NCBI GenBank assembly: GCA_018066065.1
Contig: JAGHSC010000125.1
Location: 1-22,530, forward strand
Length of the DNA: 22,530 nt
Direction: 5' to 3'
DNA from: Candidatus Cryptobacteroides faecihippi
GTDB lineage: Bacteria > Bacteroidota > Bacteroidia > Bacteroidales > UBA932
Below the pieces are notes generated by a model, which had not been told where the DNA came from, searched no databases, and saw only the letters and a list, made by a program, of their open reading frames with translations. The stretch's first letter is position 1. Each line of letters starts with the position of its first letter. Below, in pieces: positions 15,891 to 22,530 of this stretch. A program made the translations under genes and the position numbers.

Positions 15891-18611
15891 ATGTTCGACA
15901 ACAAGAAACGCGTCTATCGATTCGGCGGAAAGACCGCTGAAGGCGATGGACACATGAGAGAGCTCCTTGGTGGAAAGGGAGCTAACCTTGCTGAAATGAG
16001 CAAGCTTGGCATGCCTGTTCCAGCAGGTTTCACCATCACCACAGAGTGCTGTGCAGAATACTATTCTCTCGGCGGAGGCTACACCGAGGAACTCAAGAGG
16101 GATGTCGCAGAAGCCATGAAGGCTACCGAGACCATCATGGGCAAGAAGTTCGGCGATCCTTCAGATCCACTTCTCGTGAGCTGCCGTTCAGGCGCAAGAA
16201 GCTCAATGCCTGGAATGATGGACACAATCCTCAACATCGGTCTCTGCTCTGAGACCATCCCTGGAATGATCCAGAAGACCGGCAACCCTAGGTTCGTCTA
16301 CGATGCTTACAGGCGTCTCATCATGATGTACTCCGACGTCGTCATGGAGAAGGCAGAAGGCATCGAGCCTGAGGATGGCCAGGGCATCCGCCAGCAGCTT
16401 GACAGGATGATGGGTGACCTCAAGGATGCAAAGGGCTACAAGTCCGACACCGAGATCACCGCTGACGAGCTCAAGGACCTCTGCGACAAGTTCAAGGCAA
16501 AGGTCAAGGAAGTTCTCGGCGTCGAGTTCCCTGACACCGCTCAGGATCAGCTCTGGGGATCGATCGGTGGCGTCTTCAAGTCTTGGAACGGAAAGAGGGC
16601 CATCGCCTACAGAAGGATCGAGAAGATTCCTGATGACTGGGGCACAGCCGTCAACGTACAGTCAATGGTGTTCGGTAACATGGGTGACACCTCAGCTACC
16701 GGTGTTGCATTCTCACGCAACCCTGCAAACGGTGACAACAAGTTCTACGGAGAGTGGCTCATCAACGCCCAGGGCGAGGATGTCGTTGCCGGTATCCGCA
16801 CCCCTAACCCTCTCAACGAGGCAACCAAGACCGAGAAGAACAAGGATCTCCAGTCCCTCGAGGCTGCAATGCCTGAGGTCTACGCAGAGCTTGACGCAAT
16901 CCGCACAAGGCTCGAGCAGCACTTCCACGACATGCAGGACATCGAGTTCACCATCCAGGACAAGCAGCTTTACATGCTCCAGTGCCGTATCGGCAAGAGG
17001 ACCGGTCTCGCAGCTCTCCAGATGGCAATGGACATGGTAGAAGAGAAGATGATCGACGAGAAGACCGCTGTCATGAGAGTTTCCCCTGCACAGCTCGACG
17101 AGATCCTTCACCCTATCCTTGACCCTGCTTCAGAGAAGAAGGCAAGCGTTCTCGCCATGGGTCTCCCTGCATCTCCAGGTGGAGCAGTCGGCCAGATCGT
17201 CTTCACATCAGAGGCAGCCATGGAAGCAGCCGCAAGCAAGAAGAAGACCATCCTCATCCGTGAGGAGACCTCTCCAGAGGACATCGAGGGTATGCGTGCA
17301 GCATCCGGTATCCTCACCACCCGTGGAGGTATGACCTCACATGCAGCTCTCGTCGCACGTGGATGGGGCAAGTGCTGTATCGTTGGTTGCGAGTCAATGA
17401 AGATCAACTTCGCTGCCAAGACCGTATCATTCGGCGACATCGTCCTCAAGGAAGGTGACTGGATGAGCCTCAACGGAACCAAGGGTCTTGTCTACGGCGA
17501 GAAGATCGACACCATGGACGCATCAGAGAACCCTCTCTTCGTCAAGTTCATGGCAACTGTCGACAAGTTCCGCAAGATCGGAGTCAGAACCAACGCAGAC
17601 ACCCCTGAGGATGCCAGCAAGGCTCTCAGCTTCGGTGCTGAAGGTATCGGCCTTTTCCGTATCGAGCATATGTTCTATGGTGCAAACTCAGAGCTTCCTC
17701 TTGCAAAGCTTCGCAAGATGATCCTCTGCGACACCGACGAGGAAAGAAAGAACGCTCTCAACGAGCTCGAGCCTTTCATCAAGGCAGCTGTCAAGAGCAC
17801 AATGAAGATCATGGACGGCAAGCCAGTTGTCTTCCGTCTCCTTGACCCACCTCTCCACGAGTTCGTCCCTAAGTCAGACGACAAGAAGACAGAACTTGCA
17901 AATGAGCTTGGTGTCAGCGTAGCTGAGATCGAGAAGCGTGGTGAGGCTCTCCACGAGGTCAACCCTATGATGGGTCACCGCGGAGTCCGTCTCCACATCT
18001 CTTACCCTCTCATCGCCGAGACTCAGTACAGGGCAATATTCACCGCTACTGCAGAGCTCATCAACGAAGGATTCAACCCTCATCCAGAGATCATGGTTCC
18101 TGTAACCATCTCTGCCCGTGAGATCAGCTTCCAGAAGGCTATCTGCGAGAGAGTAAAGCATGAGGTCGAGGGAACAACCCGCCAGTTCATCAACTACCAG
18201 TTCGGTACAATGATCGAAATCCCTCGCGCAGCCCTCACCGCTGACCGCATGGCCCGTGCCGCTGAATTCTTCTCATTCGGTACCAACGACCTCACCCAGA
18301 TGACCTTCGGTTTCTCACGTGACGACATCGGCACCTTCATGGGTGACTACCTCGGCAACAAGATCCTCGATGCAGATCCATTCCAGACCATCGATACCAA
18401 GAGTGTCGGCAAGCTTGTCGAGACCGGTATCCAGGGCGGCCGCTCAAAGAGGCCTGACCTCAAGTGCGGTGTCTGCGGCGAGCATGGTGGAGATCCAGAT
18501 TCAATCCGCTTCTTCAACCAGATCGGTGTCGACTACGTTTCATGCTCTCCATTCCGTGTGCCTATCGCTCGCCTCGCAGCAGCTCAGGCAGCTATCCAGC
18601 AGAGCAAGTAA
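15891..18611 (+). CDS. ppdK: pyruvate, phosphate dikinase
   Basis: The enzyme interconverts ATP, phosphate and pyruvate with AMP, pyrophosphate and PEP; in anaerobes it often runs glycolytically to save ATP. The 906-aa length matches bacterial PPDKs. The N-terminal ATP-grasp region starts with GGKGANLAEMSKLG and contains SCRSGARSSMPGMMDT. The central swivelling domain has GGMTSHAALVARGWG with catalytic His484. The C-terminal PEP/pyruvate barrel ends with SFGTNDLTQMTFGFSRDD and GVCGEHGGDP with catalytic Cys862. Codons look more restricted than in neighbouring genes (many GTC, CTC, ATC, GGT), as expected for strong expression. It has its own promoter and terminator, so it is monocistronic. Confidence 0.98.
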   Translation: MFDNKKRVYRFGGKTAEGDGHMRELLGGKGANLAEMSKLGMPVPAGFTITTECCAEYYSLGGGYTEELKRDVAEAMKATETIMGKKFGDPSDPLLVSCRSGARSSMPGMMDTILNIGLCSETIPGMIQKTGNPRFVYDAYRRLIMMYSDVVMEKAEGIEPEDGQGIRQQLDRMMGDLKDAKGYKSDTEITADELKDLCDKFKAKVKEVLGVEFPDTAQDQLWGSIGGVFKSWNGKRAIAYRRIEKIPDDWGTAVNVQSMVFGNMGDTSATGVAFSRNPANGDNKFYGEWLINAQGEDVVAGIRTPNPLNEATKTEKNKDLQSLEAAMPEVYAELDAIRTRLEQHFHDMQDIEFTIQDKQLYMLQCRIGKRTGLAALQMAMDMVEEKMIDEKTAVMRVSPAQLDEILHPILDPASEKKASVLAMGLPASPGGAVGQIVFTSEAAMEAAASKKKTILIREETSPEDIEGMRAASGILTTRGGMTSHAALVARGWGKCCIVGCESMKINFAAKTVSFGDIVLKEGDWMSLNGTKGLVYGEKIDTMDASENPLFVKFMATVDKFRKIGVRTNADTPEDASKALSFGAEGIGLFRIEHMFYGANSELPLAKLRKMILCDTDEERKNALNELEPFIKAAVKSTMKIMDGKPVVFRLLDPPLHEFVPKSDDKKTELANELGVSVAEIEKRGEALHEVNPMMGHRGVRLHISYPLIAETQYRAIFTATAELINEGFNPHPEIMVPVTISAREISFQKAICERVKHEVEGTTRQFINYQFGTMIEIPRAALTADRMARAAEFFSFGTNDLTQMTFGFSRDDIGTFMGDYLGNKILDADPFQTIDTKSVGKLVETGIQGGRSKRPDLKCGVCGEHGGDPDSIRFFNQIGVDYVSCSPFRVPIARLAAAQAAIQQSK

Positions 18612-18631
18612 GACATAAACTTACACTAAAT

Positions 18632-18670
18632 AAGAGAGGATGATCCCTGCGGATCATCCTCTCTTTCTTT
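18632..18670. terminator. strong intrinsic terminator after ppdK
   Basis: A perfect 15-bp stem (18632-18646 with 18651-18665) around the loop CTGC, followed by TTCTTTTCT. The stem centre is AGGATGATCC/GGATCATCCT. The A-rich left flank could also stop the convergent serine-hydrolase transcript. Confidence 0.88.
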
Positions 18671-18693
18671 TCTCCGAGGAATCCCGGGAGGGA

Positions 18694-19950
18694 TTACTTG
18701 GCTTCGGCCGGCTCAGCTGATGGGACGAAAGACCTCATCACGTCGACCTCGAACTCATTGCCGGTCTGTGAGCCTGCTCCACCGTCGTAGGCAGAGTTCT
18801 TCATGTGCACGGCAATGATGTTGTTGACCGGGTCGATCCAGAAATGAGTGCCATAGGCACCACTCCATCCGAAGGCACCTTCAGGAAGGACATAGCCTTC
18901 ACCGGTGACGACTCGAACACCGAGACCCCACTTGATGATGCCAGGCATGACGGTGTCGTCAACGACCGGTGTGGAATAAAGGGCAAGAGATTCTTCGCTG
19001 ATGACCTTCTTTCCATCGGCGGACTTTCCTCCGTCGAGGAACATCTGGGCGAACTTGGCGTAGTCAGGAGCCGTGGATGCAAGAGCAGCACCGGCAGCAT
19101 GATAGGCAGCAGGGAAGCTCTCGAAGACACAGCCGGCCTTCTTCTGGACATCGTAGTTCTTTCCTTCCTCGTTGCGGCCCTGCATGGCGACCATGCGTGC
19201 CCACTGGTCCTCGGATGGCTCGAATGTCGTGTTGGTCATGCCGAGCTTGTCGAAGATGTTCTTCTTGAGGTAGGCCTCGAACTCCATGCCGCTTGTCATC
19301 TCGATCACCCTGGCAGCCAGGTCAAAGGCACCGGTGCTGTAGGCCTGTGCAGTTGAAGGATCGAAGTTGAGAGGACGGGTGGCGAGGTATGCAACGGCAG
19401 AATCAAGCGTGCAGCGGGCCATGGACTCAGCATCCAGGTCAACCTCTCCCACACCGCTGGTGTGTGAGACAAGCTGGTAAAGCTTGATAGGGTTGACGGC
19501 CTTCTCTCCACAGACAGGCTTGCCGTTCTCATCCTTGACGACAGCACCTGTTGAATCCCTCTTGACGACATACATGTCAGCGAATTCAGGAAGGTACTTT
19601 GAAAGGTCATCGTTGATGTCAAGATGGCCGCGGTCATGCTCGATGAGAAGTGCAAGAGCGGTGACAGGTTTGGTCATGGACGCTATCCTGTAGACCTCGT
19701 CTCCCTTGAGAGGCTGTCCGCACTCGACGCCCTTGAGGCCATAGCACTCGTTCAGGACTTCCTTGCCATTCTGGATGACGATGACATGGGATCCTGAAAG
19801 CTTTCCGTCCTCGATGCGGGCGAGCTGGGAAGCGGAGACATGGGCCTTGAGCGAGTCTGCATCAAGGATGTTCGCCGCCTCGTCATACTTGATGCCGGAG
19901 CAGCATGCCGACATCATCACGCAGATGGCAGCAAAAGCTAACTTTCTCAT
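18694..19950 (-). CDS. serine hydrolase of the class C beta-lactamase family, lipoprotein
   Basis: A 418-aa exported protein with the AmpC/esterase fold. The signal peptide MRKLAFAAICVMMSACC has lipobox MSAC (Cys16). The nucleophile motif is SMTK (Ser91, Lys94) in RIASMTKPVTALALL. The family motif LVSHTSG is at 160-166. The tyrosine motif appears as AYSTGAFDLA (Tyr204), so YST replaces the usual YxN. The C-terminal GTHFWIDP resembles the esterase-type HxG region. Family members include esterases, D-aminopeptidases and PBP-like carboxypeptidases; true beta-lactamase activity is not implied, and the substrate is unknown. It follows the sugar isomerase gene by 15 bp, with no promoter between them. 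Confidence 0.9.
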   Translation of the reverse strand: MRKLAFAAICVMMSACCSGIKYDEAANILDADSLKAHVSASQLARIEDGKLSGSHVIVIQNGKEVLNECYGLKGVECGQPLKGDEVYRIASMTKPVTALALLIEHDRGHLDINDDLSKYLPEFADMYVVKRDSTGAVVKDENGKPVCGEKAVNPIKLYQLVSHTSGVGEVDLDAESMARCTLDSAVAYLATRPLNFDPSTAQAYSTGAFDLAARVIEMTSGMEFEAYLKKNIFDKLGMTNTTFEPSEDQWARMVAMQGRNEEGKNYDVQKKAGCVFESFPAAYHAAGAALASTAPDYAKFAQMFLDGGKSADGKKVISEESLALYSTPVVDDTVMPGIIKWGLGVRVVTGEGYVLPEGAFGWSGAYGTHFWIDPVNNIIAVHMKNSAYDGGAGSQTGNEFEVDVMRSFVPSAEPAEAK

Positions 19951-19965
19951 ATTCAGAAATCTTGA

Positions 19966-20574
19966 TTACTGTCTTTTCTCCATGAGAGGGACTGAAGAGA
20001 ATCCTTCAGGACGATCGTAGAGCTCGCAGTGGCAGTCTCCGAGGTGCTTTACCTTGAAGCCGTTTGCCTTGTACTCTTCGTAGTTGAATGCATTGAGCTC
20101 GTCGATGGCGATCTGGTGGAACTTGTCGAAGTCTGGCCACCACTCCCAGCCGCTGCCGAAGTTGTTGTAAAGGAAGGCATCAGCACACTGCTTGCCGAGC
20201 TCAGGAGTGACATAGAAGGCACCCATTGCAAGGACGTTGACACCGTTGCCGGTGATGGCACGGAAAGCGGCAGGAACAGACTCAACGACACCTGCATGCA
20301 CGCCAGGGCACTTGCTGGCAGCGATGTGGATACCCATACCGGTACCGCAGAAGATGAGAGCTCTCTCGAATTCCTTCTCGGTGATGTAGGCACCGACGCG
20401 GAGACCGATTCTGTGGAACATGAGCTCGGTGTCCTCCGGATCCGAATCAGCCTTCACGCCGACATCGGTAACTGTCCAACCTTTCTTCTCGAGATAAGCC
20501 TTGATCTCCTCCTTGAGGGGATAACCGGCGAAATCAGCAGCCATGAGGATCTGCTTGTCTGCAACTGTTTTCAT
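19966..20574 (-). CDS. RpiB/LacA/LacB-family sugar-phosphate isomerase
   Basis: A 202-aa cytoplasmic aldose-ketose phosphate isomerase. The core starts with ILMAADFAGYPLKEEIKAYL, has the DVG motif, and carries the family signature FCGTGMGIHIAASKCPGVHAG with the catalytic-type Cys before GTGMG. N-G-V-N-V-L-A-M-G follows, as in RpiB. RpiB itself is about 150 aa, so this protein has roughly 50 extra C-terminal residues, rich in aromatics and including HLGDCHCELY. The extension and the lack of pentose-phosphate neighbours suggest a substrate other than ribose 5-phosphate, for instance a tetrose or hexose phosphate, but none can be assigned. First gene of a unit with the serine hydrolase. Confidence 0.88.
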   Translation of the reverse strand: MKTVADKQILMAADFAGYPLKEEIKAYLEKKGWTVTDVGVKADSDPEDTELMFHRIGLRVGAYITEKEFERALIFCGTGMGIHIAASKCPGVHAGVVESVPAAFRAITGNGVNVLAMGAFYVTPELGKQCADAFLYNNFGSGWEWWPDFDKFHQIAIDELNAFNYEEYKANGFKVKHLGDCHCELYDRPEGFSSVPLMEKRQ

Positions 20575-20613
20575 ATTAACTGGTTATTTAAGTGTTTCAA
20601 TTTGCAACAGAAA

Positions 20614-20621
20614 CAAATATA
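20614..20621 (-). promoter_or_regulatory. -7 element for the isomerase/serine hydrolase unit
   Basis: The minus strand reads TATATTTG (20621-20614), an exact TAnnTTTG match, about 40 bp before the isomerase ATG. The nearest TTG (20646-20644) is 22 bp upstream, slightly long. The box has the same octamer as both arms of the palindrome at 5377-5398. Confidence 0.55.
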
Positions 20622-20646
20622 CCAAAAGTTCAGGGAGAAACAGCAA

Positions 20647-21558
20647 TTATTTCGAGCCAAAGTAGAGGAAAATCATTCCGAGCAGGACGAGGCCCAGGTC
20701 GAAGGCCTTGCTGCGGAGATTCTTCTCCTTGAAGACAAGGGCTCCGAAGAGGAAACTGACGATCACGCTTCCGCGGCGGACCATCGACACGACAGAGATC
20801 ATCGCGTCAGGGACGCTCAAGGCGTAGAAATAGACAAAGTCGGCAATGCACAGGAAGACTGAGATGAACGGGATGGACCACTTCCAGGTGAAAGGGGTCG
20901 TCTTTCCGCGGGTCGGCCACCAGAGCAGCACCATCATCAGCCCCATCATCGTGCATTGGTACAGATTGTACCAGCTCTGTACCAGCATCTTGTCCAGTGC
21001 AAGCCCCTCAGGGTTCATCAGGAACTTGTCGTAGAGCCCGCTCGCCGCACCGAGGAGGGCAGCTCCCACAAGCGCATATACCCAGATGTCATGCTTGAAG
21101 TCGATGCCCTCTTTCCTGCTGCTCCGTCCCATCAGGAAGAAGGAGACCACAGCCAGCAGGACACCTATCCACTGGTAGAGGTTGAGTCTCTCGCCAAAGA
21201 CCAGCATCGCACCCACGAGAACCATCACAGGACGCGTGGCATTGATCGGGCCGACTATCGTCAGCGGAAGATGCTTCATCGCGAAGTACCCAAGCAGCCA
21301 GGAACTCAGCACGATGCAGCTCTTGAGCACGATCCACTTCTGTTCCGCCCACTCCCATCCTTCAGAGACCTTGAATATGCTCCCGTCCAGGCCTGTCCCG
21401 CTGTTCGAGACGATGATCATCGGCAGGAACACAAGCGAACAGAAAAGAGTGTTCAGGAAGAGTACGGGGATGACAGCGTTGTCCCTGAGCGAATTCTTCT
21501 TCAGAGAGTCATAGAAGCCCAGCATCAGGGCTGACAGGAATGCTAGATATAACCACAT
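20647..21558 (-). CDS. EamA/DMT-superfamily transporter
   Basis: A 303-aa integral membrane protein with about ten hydrophobic helices arranged as two repeats, as in drug/metabolite transporters. Helices begin at the N-terminus (MWLYLAFLSALMLGFYD). The first EamA repeat ends with PINATRPVMVLVGAMLVFGE followed by LLAVVSFFLMG. The second begins at WVYALVGAALLGAASGLYDK and ends with the matching segment VVSMVRRGSVIVSFLFGALV, FKEKNLRSKAFD and LVLLGMIFLYFG. The substrate cannot be predicted. The ATG lies 11 bp after the PspC stop, so the two are probably cotranscribed. Confidence 0.88.
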   Translation of the reverse strand: MWLYLAFLSALMLGFYDSLKKNSLRDNAVIPVLFLNTLFCSLVFLPMIIVSNSGTGLDGSIFKVSEGWEWAEQKWIVLKSCIVLSSWLLGYFAMKHLPLTIVGPINATRPVMVLVGAMLVFGERLNLYQWIGVLLAVVSFFLMGRSSRKEGIDFKHDIWVYALVGAALLGAASGLYDKFLMNPEGLALDKMLVQSWYNLYQCTMMGLMMVLLWWPTRGKTTPFTWKWSIPFISVFLCIADFVYFYALSVPDAMISVVSMVRRGSVIVSFLFGALVFKEKNLRSKAFDLGLVLLGMIFLYFGSK

Positions 21559-21569
21559 ACTTCAGAGTA

Positions 21570-22530
21570 TCATAAGTATGGCATTGCGACGAGCACTGCA
21601 AAGACGACTGCCGTGATGATCCAGATGACGGCCATGCAGAGACCAGGATGCCAGCGCGGAGACTTCAGGTCAAAGATCATCCTTATCCCCAGATAAGTCA
21701 GCAGGACAAATGGAATGATTGCCAGCAGTGAGATGCAGATGATTGCCGGAAGTGTGGTAAGGAAGGATGCTGCCGGGGCACTTAAGCCATAGGCACCTTC
21801 AAGGATCTTGTTGTAGAGGAACGAATGGCCAAGCATTCCATGGCCGATCGCCAGGGTGGAAAGCGCTGCCACCGCGATGATTCCGACAAGGAAGAACACG
21901 ACTCCGATGATGACGGCCATGATCCTGAACAGTCTCCTCATGGCGATGTCTCCGCCTGAATTCCTGGCGGCCTCGCCGATTTCGGTGATTCCTGACTTGA
22001 TCCTGTCGCTTATCGCATCGACAGTGCCCTTCTCCCCTCTCATCTCATCCTTCTGGCTGATGGTCCTTGCTGCAGGCATGCAGACCCAGAGAACGACATA
22101 GATCAGAGGGACAGTGATGTCAAGACAGAGCGAAGATGCATTATTCTTCTGGACCTTAAGCACGAAGCCAAGGACGGAAAGCACAAAGAACAGAACCCTG
22201 AAGATGAATGGATCTACATCGAGATAGGTACCGAGACCGCTGCAGACTCCGGCGACACGACCGTTGGAAGGATCCCTGTAGAGCTTCTTCCCGGATGTGG
22301 CCTTGTCATGCTTCTCCGGCTCACGGGTGGAAGATGGGGCTTCTTCCACATCCGCCTCCTCTTCATCTTCCTCGATGGCCTCGGGACGGCCAAGGACAGA
22401 GATCACCGAGTTCACCGAGGCCGAGTCGACGACGCCCTGCGGGCCACATTTCTCGATGAACAGCTCCGCCATCCTCTCCTCGATTCCTTCCATGATCTCG
22501 GAACTGCTTTCCTTCTTTAGGTAGAAGTCC
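21570..22530 (-). CDS. PspC-domain membrane protein, 5' end beyond the right edge
   Basis: PspC proteins are inner-membrane proteins linked to envelope stress. The frame stays open to the right edge: before the apparent ATG at 22493 it reads DFYLKKESSSEIMEGIEERM. This matches the N-terminal region of Bacteroidetes PspC proteins (…EEIM-DIE-R--EL…), so 22493 is an internal methionine and the true start lies outside. Next come VISVLGRPEAIE, an acidic linker, then the PspC domain (KKLYRDPSNGRVAGVCSGLGTYLDVDPFIFRVLFF, given here only by its ends: KKLYRD to FRVLFF). Four or so further membrane helices make up the C-terminal half. In related genomes such genes often follow a PadR-type regulator, which would lie beyond the window. 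Confidence 0.88.
   Translation of the reverse strand, partial: DFYLKKESSSEIMEGIEERMAELFIEKCGPQGVVDSASVNSVISVLGRPEAIEEDEEEADVEEAPSSTREPEKHDKATSGKKLYRDPSNGRVAGVCSGLGTYLDVDPFIFRVLFFVLSVLGFVLKVQKNNASSLCLDITVPLIYVVLWVCMPAARTISQKDEMRGEKGTVDAISDRIKSGITEIGEAARNSGGDIAMRRLFRIMAVIIGVVFFLVGIIAVAALSTLAIGHGMLGHSFLYNKILEGAYGLSAPAASFLTTLPAIICISLLAIIPFVLLTYLGIRMIFDLKSPRWHPGLCMAVIWIITAVVFAVLVAMPYL

Noticed and set aside
20029..20862. 277-codon plus-strand frame spanning the isomerase, intergenic gap and transporter end
   Set aside because: It crosses two supported minus-strand genes and the promoter between them, and has no recognisable domain.

Overview
The window looks like chromosomal DNA of a fairly GC-rich member of the Bacteroidales, probably a gut or rumen lineage. 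Four things point there: upstream elements fit the Bacteroidetes promoter pattern (TTG, about 19-22 bp, TAnnTTTG) rather than the E. coli one; Shine-Dalgarno sequences are weak or absent; several proteins are typical Bacteroidetes lipoproteins; and there is a PspC protein with the N-terminal extension common in this phylum. The exact taxon cannot be fixed from the sequence. I see no integrase, transposase, phage gene or CRISPR array.

Layout, left to right. (1) Positions 1-4194, plus strand: the 3' part of a thioester-type alpha-2-macroglobulin, interrupted by one in-frame TAG, followed with an ATGA overlap by penicillin-binding protein 1C (pbpC). This is the known pairing of periplasmic protease trap and peptidoglycan repair enzyme. 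(2) 4207-6224: an exported aldose 1-epimerase (minus) and an M48 metalloprotease lipoprotein (plus), diverging from a 22-bp palindrome that contains both -7 boxes. (3) 6245-6404: a bidirectional terminator and a tRNA-Val(UAC) with its own promoter. (4) 6416-13186, minus: folC followed by a very large second alpha-2-macroglobulin-like protein that lacks the CxEQ thioester. (5) 13253-15812, plus: a PurL/PurM-superfamily-like protein of unknown function, then a PIN-PhoH ATPase gene broken by a frameshift between Walker A and Walker B. (6) 15891-18611: pyruvate phosphate dikinase with its own promoter and a strong terminator. (7) 18694-20574, minus: a beta-lactamase-family lipoprotein and an RpiB/LacAB-type sugar-phosphate isomerase. 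(8) 20647-22530, minus: an EamA-type transporter and a PspC-domain membrane protein cut by the right edge.

Much of the window concerns the cell envelope: two macroglobulins, PBP1C, an M48 protease, PspC and a serine hydrolase. The rest is central metabolism (ppdK, folC, galM, RpiB-like). Gene density is high and no stretch above about 200 bases lacks a gene. The strongest anomalies are two single-site lesions in otherwise clean genes (alpha-2-macroglobulin amber, phoH frameshift), two contrasting macroglobulins within about 4.5 kb of each other, the palindromic divergent promoter, and the degenerate AIR-synthase-like protein upstream of PhoH. I did not find a clearly new multigene system.
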